Assembly (NCBI GenBank): GCA_019634735.1
Contig: JAHCAT010000014.1
Coordinates: 1 to 64,000, forward strand
Direction of reading: 5' to 3'
Source of the DNA: Lysobacterales bacterium
GTDB lineage: Bacteria > Pseudomonadota > Gammaproteobacteria > Xanthomonadales > UBA2363
Length of the DNA: 64,000 bases
In this document: in pieces, positions 34,236 through 43,543 of the stretch
Layout of the letters: the number at the start of each line of letters is the position of its first letter
Position numbering within the stretch: position 1 is the stretch's first letter
The notes under the pieces: model-generated
The model's database searches: none
What the model was told of the DNA's origin: nothing
Seen by the model: the letters and a program-made list of their open reading frames with translations, nothing else
Position numbers and translations under genes: made by a program

Positions 34236-36041
34236 ATGGCGATGTTTCGATGGCTCTGCGGCGGGCGACCGGTCCGTCTCCTGTGCGGCATCCTGGTCGT
34301 GCTGGCCGGCCCGGCTGCCGCGATCGACCTCGTGGTCCGCGATGCCCGCACCGGCGTCGGTCTTGACGCCTCGCTCCTGATGGCGCCGGCGCAGGGGCCG
34401 TCGACCACCCGCAGCGCCCTGGCGGCGGCACTCGAACATGCCGGCCCGCGCGCCAGGCGCCTGCAACTGACTCAGGGACGGACCCGGCTGGTCCTGGCCG
34501 AACCGTCGGCGGTCCTGGTCATGCACCCGGGACACCGGCCCCTGTGGCTGCTGATGGAGCCGGGCACGCCAGCCGTCCCCTGGACACTGTGGCTGGCACC
34601 GGCGGAGGAACCGCCGGCACCGGCCGAGCCCGACACGCTGACCGGCCACGTCATCGACCCGCTGACCTTGCGCCCCGTCGCAGGCGCCACGGTGCGGCTC
34701 GCCAGTGGTGCCCGCACCGTCACCGGCAGCGACGGCGGCTTCCGTCTGCAGACACCCTCGGGTCCGGAGCATGGCCCCCTGCGCCGCGACCTGCTGGTCG
34801 TGGAGGACCTGGGGGGCCGGCGCAGCGAGCGCGCGATCGCGCTCGCGGCCGGCGCCGACCTGCACCTGCTGGTCGATCTCGATGCCGGCTGGCAGGAGGA
34901 CGCGGGGCACCGTCACCTTGCCGGTGCCGGCGATGCGCAATTGCCGTGGACCGGCCCGATGCCGGTGCCGGCCCCCGCCGGCACCGTGACGGCGCCTGCC
35001 GGGCTGGGCGACGAGCCCCCGGCCAGCGTGCGGGTCGGCTACGGCAATGCCGCTTGCAGCGCCACCTGCTGCACCGGCAGTTGCAGCCACGTGTGCGTGT
35101 TCGACCTGGAAACCTACGTCAGGCGGGGCCTCAACGACGAGTGGATCGCCTCCTGGAACGGCCAGTCGCTGCGCGCCGGCGCCGTGGCCTACCGCAGCTA
35201 CGGTGCCTGGCATGCGCTCAATCCGGTGCCCGGCCGGCCGTTCGACCTGTGCTCGTCCGCCTGCTGCCAGGTCAACGACGCCGACACCTCGACCGCCACC
35301 GACCAGGCGGTGGCCGCCACCGCCGGGCTGATGCTTGTGCGCAACCAGGCGGTGTTCCGCAGCGAGTACTCGGCGGAGAACAACTGCCTGCTCGGCACCC
35401 AGAGCTGCGCCAACGTCGACCTGTCCTGCGGCAACGGCTTCGCCGGTTCGCCGGCGGCCGGCTGGCCCTGCCTGGCCGACCCGGTGGGCACCGACCGCGA
35501 CTGCTTCGGACATGGCCGGGGCATGAGCCAGTGGGGCACGCAGCGCTGGTCGCTGGCGCCGCACCTGCGCAGCTGGCGCTGGCAGCTCGACCACTACTAC
35601 AACGGCAACGGCGGCGGCACCGGCCTGCGCACGGCGACGCCCAGCCGCGTTCTGGTGCTCGACGGCCTGGACGGCGCGCCGCGCACCCTGCGGCCGGGCG
35701 ACACGCTGGAAATCCGCTACCAGGCGCAAAATCTGGCCGCCACCGGCCACGACCTGGTGCTGCTCGGCGCCAGCCTGCGCGCGCCGCCCGGCCCGTTCGT
35801 CGACGATCCGGGCAACGACGCCCCGGTGTCCCTGCCCCCAGGGCCGGCCACGCGCAGCCGGCTGTTCGTCCTCCCGGCGTCGCTGCCGCCCGGCCGCTAC
35901 GACCTCTACGGGTCGCTGTACATCGACGTCGACGGCAACGGCGCGATCGCGCCAGGCGATCTCGCCCAGGCCCTGGTGCACCGACCCGGCACGCTGCGCA
36001 TCGTCGCCAGCGGCGACCTCATCTTCGCCGACGGTTTCTGA
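34236..36041 (+). CDS. Secreted SpoIID/LytB-domain protein with shared C-terminal tail
   Basis: A 601-residue exported protein. A signal peptide (LLCGILVVLAGPAAA) is followed by a carboxypeptidase-regulatory-like beta domain (about residues 125-205, starting LTGHVIDPLTLRPVAGATV). Next is a SpoIID/LytB domain with VCVFDLETYVRRGLNDEW, LRAGAVAYRSYG and the signature GHGRGMSQWG. The C-terminal part is beta-rich and ends GDLIFADGF. SpoIID domains cut or bind denuded peptidoglycan glycan. This copy has an unusual number of cysteines around the domain (CSATCCTGSCSHVC, CSSACCQ, NNCLLGTQSC), suggesting disulfides in a secreted enzyme. A GGAGG-like site precedes the ATG. It is divergent from tkt. Confidence 0.82.
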   Translation: MAMFRWLCGGRPVRLLCGILVVLAGPAAAIDLVVRDARTGVGLDASLLMAPAQGPSTTRSALAAALEHAGPRARRLQLTQGRTRLVLAEPSAVLVMHPGHRPLWLLMEPGTPAVPWTLWLAPAEEPPAPAEPDTLTGHVIDPLTLRPVAGATVRLASGARTVTGSDGGFRLQTPSGPEHGPLRRDLLVVEDLGGRRSERAIALAAGADLHLLVDLDAGWQEDAGHRHLAGAGDAQLPWTGPMPVPAPAGTVTAPAGLGDEPPASVRVGYGNAACSATCCTGSCSHVCVFDLETYVRRGLNDEWIASWNGQSLRAGAVAYRSYGAWHALNPVPGRPFDLCSSACCQVNDADTSTATDQAVAATAGLMLVRNQAVFRSEYSAENNCLLGTQSCANVDLSCGNGFAGSPAAGWPCLADPVGTDRDCFGHGRGMSQWGTQRWSLAPHLRSWRWQLDHYYNGNGGGTGLRTATPSRVLVLDGLDGAPRTLRPGDTLEIRYQAQNLAATGHDLVLLGASLRAPPGPFVDDPGNDAPVSLPPGPATRSRLFVLPASLPPGRYDLYGSLYIDVDGNGAIAPGDLAQALVHRPGTLRIVASGDLIFADGF

Positions 36042-36067
36042 CGCGTGGACGCGGGGGCCAGGTTGGC

Positions 36068-37333
36068 TCAGCCGGAAGCGTTGCCGCGCGGCTGCTCACC
36101 GCGTGCGATCACCATGGTGCCCACCAGGTCGCCACCGACGTTTACCGTGGTTCGGCACATGTCGAGGAACCGGTCGACGCCCAGGATCAGGCCGATGCCT
36201 TCCGGCGGGATGCCGAACATGGCGAGGATCATGGCAATCACCGGCAGGGAGCCCCCCGGCACACCGGCGGCACCGACGCTGCCAAGAATGCACAGGACCA
36301 GTACCAGCAGCTGCTGCAGCAGGGTCAGCTCGACGCCGAAGAACTGCGCCAGGAACAGCACCGTCACGCCCTCGAACAACGCCGTGCCGTTCATGTTGGC
36401 GGTCGCGCCCAGCGTGCACACGAAGCGCGAGACGTGCCGCGGTGCACCGAGACGCTCCTCGGCCGCCTTCAGTGTGGTCGGCAGGGTGGCGCTGCTCGAC
36501 GACGTCGAGAACGCGGTCAGCATGACCGGCTGGATCTGCCTGAAGAACCAGAGCGGGGAAACGCCTGCAAGCGTACGCAGGAGGATCGGGAAGACCACGA
36601 ACATGTGCACGGCCAGCGCGAGGACCACGGTGCCGACGTAACGGGCGAGCTGGGCCAGCACATCCCAGCCGAGGCGAGCGGTGATGGTGAACAAGAGGGC
36701 GGCAACCGCGTACGGGGCGAGGCGGATCACCCATTCGATCAGCTTCAGGCTGATCTCGTACAGACCCTGCACGGTATGGCGAAACGCCTCCGTCGCCGGG
36801 CTGCGGATCACCGCGGCGGCCAGTCCGACCAGAAGGGCGAACAGGATCAGTCCGATCAGGTCGTTGCGCGCCGCGGCATCGACCACGCTGCGCGGCACCA
36901 GGTTCATCACCAGGTCGCTGGCGCGGACCGCCTCACCGCGCGCGGCGATGTCCGACGCCTGAGTCGACGCTTGCGCCAGCAGTGCCTGGCCGACCTCGGG
37001 GGGCAGGCCTCGTCCTGGCTGCAGGACGTTCACCGCGACCAGGCCGATCAGGGCTGCGAGTCCGGTGACCAGCAGTATCCACAGCAGGGTCCGGCCACCA
37101 ATGCGACCCAGCGAACGAACATCGCCGATCTCGATGACGCCCAGCACCAGCGCGGAGAACACCAGCGGCACCACCAGCATGAACAGCAGACGCAGGAAGA
37201 TCTGCCCGGCGGGGTAGGTGACCCAGTCGATCAGCGCGTTCAGCCAAGCCGCGTCGGCTGCAAAGGTGTAGGCGGCAATGCCACCGAGCAATCCGACCAG
37301 GAACCCGATCAGCATCTTGGTGTGCAGCAGCAT
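36068..37333 (-). CDS. Sodium/proton-dicarboxylate symporter (DAACS family)
   Basis: A 421-residue inner membrane transporter of the GltP/DctA family, taking up glutamate, aspartate or C4-dicarboxylates. Eight or more hydrophobic segments are evident. The serine-rich re-entrant loop FSTSSSSATLPTTL, the TANMNGTALFEG motif, GVPGGSLPV and DRFLDMCRTTVNVGGD are all family hallmarks for substrate and cation binding. The ATG at 37333 starts directly before the first helix; a GTG at 37396 is an alternative. It lies downstream of the terminator at 37424-37455 and converges on the SpoIID gene. Confidence 0.93.
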   Translation of the reverse strand: MLLHTKMLIGFLVGLLGGIAAYTFAADAAWLNALIDWVTYPAGQIFLRLLFMLVVPLVFSALVLGVIEIGDVRSLGRIGGRTLLWILLVTGLAALIGLVAVNVLQPGRGLPPEVGQALLAQASTQASDIAARGEAVRASDLVMNLVPRSVVDAAARNDLIGLILFALLVGLAAAVIRSPATEAFRHTVQGLYEISLKLIEWVIRLAPYAVAALLFTITARLGWDVLAQLARYVGTVVLALAVHMFVVFPILLRTLAGVSPLWFFRQIQPVMLTAFSTSSSSATLPTTLKAAEERLGAPRHVSRFVCTLGATANMNGTALFEGVTVLFLAQFFGVELTLLQQLLVLVLCILGSVGAAGVPGGSLPVIAMILAMFGIPPEGIGLILGVDRFLDMCRTTVNVGGDLVGTMVIARGEQPRGNASG

Positions 37334-37423
37334 GCGGTCGACCCCGTCTGATCGGGACGGCACGGCGTCGCCCCTGGGCAGCCGGCATCCTCGCACAGCT
37401 GTGCGCCGGCCTGCGAGCTTGCG

Positions 37424-37455
37424 AAAAAAAAGAACGCCCGGAGGACCGGGCGTTC
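37424..37455 (-). terminator. Rho-independent terminator of the pil/Ig-lipoprotein operon
   Basis: On the minus strand, a perfect ten-base stem (GAACGCCCGG pairing with CCGGGCGTTC at 37432-37441 and 37446-37455), a four-base loop and a run of eight T residues. It lies 27 bases after the lipoprotein stop. It is the clearest terminator in the window. Confidence 0.92.
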
Positions 37456-37481
37456 AGATGCGATCGATCGTGCGGAAGACC

Positions 37482-40034
37482 TCAGGGCGCGGCGAACTCC
37501 GCCGTGCAGGATCTATCGGCAGTCATGACCACCTGGGTGCCGGCCAGGTTGCCCGTGCAGTCGCCGCTCCACTGCACGAAGGTGCTGCCATTGGTGGGAA
37601 TTGCGGTCAGGCCGGCAGCGGAGTTGGACACGAAGGTGAAGGAGCATGGCCGGTCCGCGTAAAGGCACAGTGCGGAACCGCCCGGCCGCGGCGGCGAGAA
37701 CGACGAGGTGCTTGAGGTCACCGCGACATTGCCGGTGCCGCTGCCGATCATGTCCACAGTCAGGGTGAACGTCTCGCCAGGCGTGCCGCCGCCGTCGGCG
37801 CCGGTGATCGCGACGGTCGCCGTCGCGCCGAAGGCGAAGAAGATGAGCGCCGGCTCGCCACCGGCAGCGGTCACCCCGGTGGTGGAAACGTTGGCCAACA
37901 GGCAACCGTTGCTGTCGGTCGGCCCGATCGTGCCGCCGGTCGATCCGGTGATGCCACCGGTGCCACCGCCCAGCGACTGGAAGGCGAAGCCGATTCTGGC
38001 GCCGCGCACCGGCACCTGGTTGGCATCGGTCAGGCAAACGCTGACGGTCGCCTGCTGGTTGGCGCTGATCTGCTCGGGAACGGCGACCAGGTTGGCCGGG
38101 CCGGCCGCCGGATAGGCGGTCAGTTCCGCATCGGCGACGGTCTTCGGCTCGCCGGCCACCACGCGACCGTTGCCCTGTGCCCAGACGATGACGCTGGAGC
38201 CCAGGCGCGACACCGGGTACGTCATCAGGGTGGTCGCGACGCCCAGCTCGTTGGTGGCTGCGCTCTGGCCGATGTTGCCAATGGTGGCGCGTCCGATTGC
38301 GTAGGGGATGACGCCGCCGTTGTTGACGCTGTTGCCCGTGTCGTCGTTGAAGTTGAAGCGACGGGTCACGGTCAGGCTGCCCGGGCCGGTGACGCTCTGG
38401 ATCACCCGCGCCATCTCCAGATCGCGATTGCCCGCGACACTGCGTCCGAACAGCACCAGCGCGTCGCCCGGGCCGGCGCCACCGCCGGCACTGGTGAAGG
38501 CGCCGTTGGCGGCGGTGAACAGGGTGCCGCCCTCCTGCGGATCGCCGTTGTTGCCGGAGATCGCGAACGGACCGAAACCGCCATCGGGCGCGCCCTGGAT
38601 GGGCGAGTCGATCAGGCCGAAGTCGATGACCGTGCCCGGCCGGACCGGGTTGCCCAACCGGTCGGTGGCCACCGCGCTCATGATCACGCTGTAGCTGCCA
38701 TCCGGCGCCGCACCGAAGTTGGACTCATTGACGAACAGCGAGTCGATGAACGGGCTGGTCAGGGTGAGGCTGAACAACTGGCCGTCGGACACCACGATGG
38801 TGTTCTCCGCGGTCAGCGCATTCTGGATGCCGTTGTCGATGTTGTTGTCGGCACGATCGGCGGTGGCACGGATCGTCACCGGGCCCTCGCGGGTCGAGGA
38901 AACGAAGATCGCGCTGGCGATGCCGTTGGCGGTCCGGGTACTGACCACGGTGCCTTCCTGGGTGGCACCGGCGGCGTTGGTGGTGCGCAGTCGCTCACCC
39001 TGGGGATTGACGATCTCGAGCCGGAGGTTGTTCCAGGCGACGCCGCCCTGCTGCGGGTTGGGCACCGGGCTCCCGGCGCCGTCGGTGACGAAGATGCGGA
39101 TGGCGCGGTCGGTCTGTACGTAGGACGCCGAGCCCAGCGGTTCGATATCGATGCTCGCCGGCATGTTGGGCACGCCGGAGACGATGGTGAACTCCATCTC
39201 GGCGCTGAGATCCTCGTTGGTGTCGAGGTCGCGCACGCCCACCGTGAGCGTGCCGGTGCCCTGGAAGCCCAGGGAGCGGGCGAACACCGTTGCGCGTCCG
39301 GCGTTCAGGGCCAGGTGGGTGGAAGCCAGGAAGAGTTCGCACTCATTGATGTCGGTGGTTTCCGGATCATCCGGAATGCCCAGCGCACCGACGTTCGCCG
39401 GAGATGTCCACGATGCCCGCATGGCCTCCGAGTCGGTCGGCGTGGTCACCAACTCGCCGCGCAGGTTGCGCCACGTCACCTGGACCTCGGCCTGGTAGGG
39501 GTAACCGCGGCAGTTTGGCGGTACCCCTTCCAGGTTGATCGGGATCTGGGTGCGGTCGGCGACCAGGGTCAGGCGGTTGTCGTTGCTGGGACCGCCATTG
39601 AGCGAGATGCTGGTCTGCCCCGTGACGTTCAAGGTCGGCGTCTGCGGGTCGTTCACCGACGCCCGGACCACGACGGTGCCGGTCTGCCGCGTGCTCTTGA
39701 AGCGGAACCGGGCGACGCCGCCGGCGGTGGCGGCCTGGGCGCTGTTGTTGAAGGACTGGTTGTCGCCGCTGGCGGCGCCGACCTGGCCGAGCGCGGGACT
39801 GTCCACGCTGAGGCTCACCACGGTTCCGTCGGGCACGCCGGTGCCGCGACGCGTGACGTTGACCACGATGTCGGACAGCGAGTTGACACCCAGGGTGGAC
39901 TGGCTGCTCGACACCGCGACGCTGACCGTCTGCGGCGGCTGGATGCCACCGCCGGAGTCACTGCCACCGCCGCCGCAGGCGACCAGCGCCAGGCTGCCGA
40001 GGAGGGGAACGAGCCGTTGCAGGGCGCGGATCAT
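37482..40034 (-). CDS. Large lipoprotein with repeated bacterial Ig-like (invasin-type) domains
   Basis: An 850-residue surface lipoprotein (signal ending in LALVAC, Cys20, then a glycine/serine linker). Several Big_1/invasin-like beta domains follow; the first is seen as VSVAVSSSQSTLGVNSLSDI with RGTGVPDGTVVSLSVDS, and later units as PNPQQGGVAWNNLRLEIV and ANQQATVSVCLTDANQVPV. The end is a cysteine-containing InlB-type repeat with FVQWSGDCTG and MTADRSCTAEF. The ATG at 40034 has GGAG about seven bases upstream; 40061 is less likely. It starts 48 bases after pilQ on the same strand and ends at a strong terminator, so it is probably the last gene of the pilus operon. Adhesion or pilus-related function is an inference from that position. 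Confidence 0.82.
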   Translation of the reverse strand: MIRALQRLVPLLGSLALVACGGGGSDSGGGIQPPQTVSVAVSSSQSTLGVNSLSDIVVNVTRRGTGVPDGTVVSLSVDSPALGQVGAASGDNQSFNNSAQAATAGGVARFRFKSTRQTGTVVVRASVNDPQTPTLNVTGQTSISLNGGPSNDNRLTLVADRTQIPINLEGVPPNCRGYPYQAEVQVTWRNLRGELVTTPTDSEAMRASWTSPANVGALGIPDDPETTDINECELFLASTHLALNAGRATVFARSLGFQGTGTLTVGVRDLDTNEDLSAEMEFTIVSGVPNMPASIDIEPLGSASYVQTDRAIRIFVTDGAGSPVPNPQQGGVAWNNLRLEIVNPQGERLRTTNAAGATQEGTVVSTRTANGIASAIFVSSTREGPVTIRATADRADNNIDNGIQNALTAENTIVVSDGQLFSLTLTSPFIDSLFVNESNFGAAPDGSYSVIMSAVATDRLGNPVRPGTVIDFGLIDSPIQGAPDGGFGPFAISGNNGDPQEGGTLFTAANGAFTSAGGGAGPGDALVLFGRSVAGNRDLEMARVIQSVTGPGSLTVTRRFNFNDDTGNSVNNGGVIPYAIGRATIGNIGQSAATNELGVATTLMTYPVSRLGSSVIVWAQGNGRVVAGEPKTVADAELTAYPAAGPANLVAVPEQISANQQATVSVCLTDANQVPVRGARIGFAFQSLGGGTGGITGSTGGTIGPTDSNGCLLANVSTTGVTAAGGEPALIFFAFGATATVAITGADGGGTPGETFTLTVDMIGSGTGNVAVTSSTSSFSPPRPGGSALCLYADRPCSFTFVSNSAAGLTAIPTNGSTFVQWSGDCTGNLAGTQVVMTADRSCTAEFAAP

Positions 40035-40082
40035 CTTGTTCTCCAAGCTTGCATTGATCATGTCTGGGAATCCGGTGCGCGG

Positions 40083-42314
40083 TTACTGCAGCGTCTCGCG
40101 CAGCAGCTTGGGCGTGACGAAGATCAGCAGTTCTGCCTTCGACATCCGGCGGTTCTTGTTGCGGAACAGGTTGCCCAGCACAGGCACGTCGCCGAGCAAC
40201 GGCACCTTCTGCAGGGACTCTTCGGATGAGATCTCGTAGACGCCTCCCAGGACCACGGTCTCGCCGTTCTGGACCAGGACCGCGGTGTTGATCTCGCGCT
40301 TGGTGATCGAGGGAATGGTGCCCTGCGGCGTCTGGATGCGCTCGGCCACCTCGTCCTTCTTGACGTTCAGGGCCAGGAAGACGCGCCCGTCGTTGGTGAT
40401 GGTCGGCGTGACGCGCAGCTCGAGCAGGATCTCCTTGAAGTTCACGGTGGTCTGCACCACGCCGCCGGACACCTGTGTGGTCTGGTAGCCCTCTTCACGG
40501 CCCTGCTTGATCACGGCTTCCTGCTGGTTGGCGGTGATCACCCTGGGGTTGGACACCACCTCGCCGCGACCCTCTGCCTGCAGAGCCGAGAGCTCCAGGT
40601 CGAGCAGGTAGTCGGCGCCCAGGATGGCCAGCGCGAAACTGCCGGCGCCGGGCGTGCTGACCGGAAGGTTGAAGTTCAGGCGCTCACCCAGCAGCGGAGC
40701 GCGGATCGGGTCGCCGCGCTGTTCGGGCTCCACGAAGACGGGCAGGCCACGGCTGCGACCGGTGTAGCGGTTGCGGATCCCCTCTCCGTTCATGCGGTCG
40801 GTGCCGGTGGCGCTGCCCGCGGTTGTGAAGATGTTGCCCTCGCCATCCTCTCTCGCGCCGCTGACGCCGAAGCGGGCGCCCAGCTCGCGCGCGAAGCTCT
40901 CGTTGGCAATCACGATGCGGGACTCGATGAGCACCTGCTGTACCGGCCGGTCGAGCAGGGCAATCAGTTCCCTGATCTCCTGCAGCTTCGGCGGAATGTC
41001 GTTGACCAGAAGGGTGTTGGTACGGCGATCGAAGGAGACGCTGCCGCGCGGGGACAGGAAGCCCCTCGCTCCCGTGGTCCCCTGGCCGGCGCCCCCACCC
41101 TGGGACTGCTGGCTCTCGGTGGTCAACAGCTTGGCGATCTCCTCGGCACTGCCGAAGTTGATCGGGATGTAGTCGGTGATCAGCTCGGCGCGCTCCTCCA
41201 TGGCGATGCGCGCGTCCTCCATTTCCTTCTCGCGGTTGGCGATCTCCTGCTGGGGCGCGATCCAGATCACGTTGCCCTGGGTGCGCTTGTCCAGGCCCTT
41301 GGCCTGCAGGATGATGTCGAGTGCCTGGTCCCACGGCACGTTGACGAGGCGCAGGGTGATGTTGCCCTGCACCGAATCCGCGACCACCACGTTGAGTTCG
41401 GAAACATCGGCGATCAGCTGCAGCACCGAGCGGACCGGTATGTCCTGGAAGTTGAAGGTTACGCGCTGACCGGAGTACTCCGGCGTCTTGAGGCGCCGCT
41501 CGGCGGCGGTCGGCTCACGCTTCTCGGCGACCTCGACCACGTACTGGTTGCCGGTCTGGTAGGCGAGCGTCTGGATCGCGCCACTGGTGCCGATCTCGAT
41601 GCGCGCGCCGCTGTCGCCGACCGCGCGGATGTCGACGAACTGCACCGGCGTGGCGAAATCGGTGACGTCGAGGCGGCGGATGTTGCGCTCCGGGACCCGA
41701 ACGTTGGCCAGCTCCAGCTGCAGGCGGTTCCCGAACTCCCGCATGTCGGCGCCGACGCTTTCGCCGGTGAACACCAGCTGCAGCCGGCCCTCGCCGTTGC
41801 TGCCGCGCCGGAAGTCGACCCGGTCGAGCTCGTTGCGGGCGGCGATCGCCGGTCGCTTGGTGGGATCGGTCTCGGCGGCGATGGTCGCCGATCCGCCGGA
41901 CGCCGACACGCCGGATTCGACGCTGAGCACCAGCGCCGGGCCCTCCTGGCGCAGCGAATAGCTCGCCGGGCGCAGGAGATCGACCACCAGGCGGGTGCGA
42001 CCGCCCGATTCCACCGCGGAAACCGCGCTGACGGCGCCGCTGCCGACCGGCAGCCGGCGCTCGGCCCAGGCGTTTCGCGTGTCTATCAGGTCGACCGCGA
42101 TGCGGGCCGGCGAGTCGGTCGCGAAGTCCCTTGCGTCGACGCGGGCCTCGGCCAGGGTCATGCGGATGTCGACCCGCCCGCCGCCAGCGACCACGTAGTC
42201 GACCGATTCCAGGATGTTGGACGCGAACGCTGCGGGTGCCAGCAGCAAGGCCAGGATCGTGGCTGCGGCGGCCAGCGGCCGGCAGCTGTTCTGGATGTGG
42301 GCAGAGGCAATCAT
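40083..42314 (-). CDS. pilQ: Type IV pilus secretin PilQ
   Basis: A 743-residue outer membrane secretin, the pore through which the pilus emerges. Signal peptide, two AMIN domains (about residues 35-125 and 170-265, binding peptidoglycan), an STN/N0 domain (VTFNFQDIPVRSVLQLIA), N1 domain, and the secretin core with VPLLGDVPVLGNLFRNK and a final ELLIFVTPKLL. It follows pilP after ten bases in the order pilMNOPQ. Confidence 0.96.
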   Translation of the reverse strand: MIASAHIQNSCRPLAAAATILALLLAPAAFASNILESVDYVVAGGGRVDIRMTLAEARVDARDFATDSPARIAVDLIDTRNAWAERRLPVGSGAVSAVSAVESGGRTRLVVDLLRPASYSLRQEGPALVLSVESGVSASGGSATIAAETDPTKRPAIAARNELDRVDFRRGSNGEGRLQLVFTGESVGADMREFGNRLQLELANVRVPERNIRRLDVTDFATPVQFVDIRAVGDSGARIEIGTSGAIQTLAYQTGNQYVVEVAEKREPTAAERRLKTPEYSGQRVTFNFQDIPVRSVLQLIADVSELNVVVADSVQGNITLRLVNVPWDQALDIILQAKGLDKRTQGNVIWIAPQQEIANREKEMEDARIAMEERAELITDYIPINFGSAEEIAKLLTTESQQSQGGGAGQGTTGARGFLSPRGSVSFDRRTNTLLVNDIPPKLQEIRELIALLDRPVQQVLIESRIVIANESFARELGARFGVSGAREDGEGNIFTTAGSATGTDRMNGEGIRNRYTGRSRGLPVFVEPEQRGDPIRAPLLGERLNFNLPVSTPGAGSFALAILGADYLLDLELSALQAEGRGEVVSNPRVITANQQEAVIKQGREEGYQTTQVSGGVVQTTVNFKEILLELRVTPTITNDGRVFLALNVKKDEVAERIQTPQGTIPSITKREINTAVLVQNGETVVLGGVYEISSEESLQKVPLLGDVPVLGNLFRNKNRRMSKAELLIFVTPKLLRETLQ

Positions 42315-42324
42315 GGGCTCGCTC

Positions 42325-42864
42325 TCACTGGTTCTCGAGTGGGATCAGGGCGGGCTGCTCCAGCCATCCGCCCACGCCGTTGGGGATGAGTTCGACCAGC
42401 TCGATGCGGTCTTCGAAGATTCGGGTGATGCGTCCGTCGGCCTGACCCAGGTAGTTGTTCGGCCGAACCCGGTAGACCACGCCGTCCGGCGCCTTGATCA
42501 GGCCGTACATATCGGCGGCCATGCCGATGGTGCCGACCATGTCCAGGGCGTCGAGCGGAAAACTCTCCAGGGCTTCCTTGCGGCGATTCGGGTCCGGTCG
42601 TGGGCCCACGCCGGCCAGGGTGACCCGCTCCTCGCCGGTCTCCCAGGGCGAGAACGGCTCGCGCATGTCGAAGGCATCGTAGGGATGCGGATCGAACGTC
42701 TTCAGGACCGGCAATGGATCGAGCGGCGCACCGCGCCTGGCCTTGACCTGCTCGACCCACTCCTCGAGGTCCCGCTTGCCGCCGCCGCAGGCGGCCAGCG
42801 ACAAGGCCAGGGCCAGGATCGCAAGGACCCTGCCGGACCACATCATCTCCCCCTGACCAGACAT
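42325..42864 (-). CDS. pilP: Type IV pilus lipoprotein PilP
   Basis: A 179-residue inner membrane lipoprotein (signal LALALSLAAC) that links PilN/PilO to the secretin PilQ. It has the acidic-basic stretch DLEEWVEQVKARRG and the beta domain ending RITRIFEDRIELVELIPNG. The start at 42864 lies one base after the pilO stop (TGAGATG) with GGAGG upstream; an ATG at 42846 would also give a lipoprotein. Confidence 0.94.
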   Translation of the reverse strand: MSGQGEMMWSGRVLAILALALSLAACGGGKRDLEEWVEQVKARRGAPLDPLPVLKTFDPHPYDAFDMREPFSPWETGEERVTLAGVGPRPDPNRRKEALESFPLDALDMVGTIGMAADMYGLIKAPDGVVYRVRPNNYLGQADGRITRIFEDRIELVELIPNGVGGWLEQPALIPLENQ

Positions 42865-42865
42865 C

Positions 42866-43543
42866 TCAGCCTCCTCCCGCGGCAGCCGCGTCCTGCGCTG
42901 CCTGCTCGTCTTCGTCCAGGTACCGGTAGGTCCGGACCGTGCCCTCCATGCGCAGCGGACCGCCGGGCGTCGCCGCCTGGGCGCCGCCGCGTCGGGCACC
43001 ACGACTGGCCCCCGGGCTGTCGCTGGGCTGCAGGACGATATCGTGCATGGTCAGGATGACCACGCGCGGCAATGAAGCCAGATCGCTGATGAACTGGCCG
43101 AACTGGTGATAGGTGCCGACCATGCGGATGGTGATCGGCTTTTCCGCATAGAAGTCCCGAGGCACCTCGGCGCCGGGCTCGAAGAGCTGGGTGTCGATAC
43201 CTGCGGCCAGCGCGGTCTGCGAAATGTCGGTGAGCAGATCCGGCATCTCCGTTCGGCTGGGCAGCTGGCGCAGCATCTGGCGGAACTGCTCGTCCATCTC
43301 GGCGAGCTGGTCCCGATAGGCGGCCAGGTTGACCACGCGGCCCTGCTTGATCTCGAAGTCGCGGCGCAGGTCCTGCTCCTGGCGCGCATGCATCTCGAGC
43401 TCGAGCTTCTGTTCGCTGATCTTGAAGTACCAGCCAGCGACGGCGATCAGGATCACCACCAGCGCCGAGAAGGTGACCTTGACACCCTGCGGCCAGGCCC
43501 CGACGTTGCTGGTGTCGAGGTTTCGGAAATCGGAAAGCTTCAT
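42866..43543 (-). CDS. pilO: Type IV pilus alignment protein PilO
   Basis: A 225-residue bitopic inner membrane protein. A transmembrane helix (VTFSALVVILIAVAGWYF) is followed by a coiled coil (about residues 48-95) and a ferredoxin-like periplasmic domain containing YHQFGQFISDLASLPRVVIL. It forms heterodimers with PilN. The ATG overlaps the pilN stop by four bases. The C-terminal 45 residues are glycine/alanine-rich and probably disordered. Confidence 0.94.
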   Translation of the reverse strand: MKLSDFRNLDTSNVGAWPQGVKVTFSALVVILIAVAGWYFKISEQKLELEMHARQEQDLRRDFEIKQGRVVNLAAYRDQLAEMDEQFRQMLRQLPSRTEMPDLLTDISQTALAAGIDTQLFEPGAEVPRDFYAEKPITIRMVGTYHQFGQFISDLASLPRVVILTMHDIVLQPSDSPGASRGARRGGAQAATPGGPLRMEGTVRTYRYLDEDEQAAQDAAAAGGG

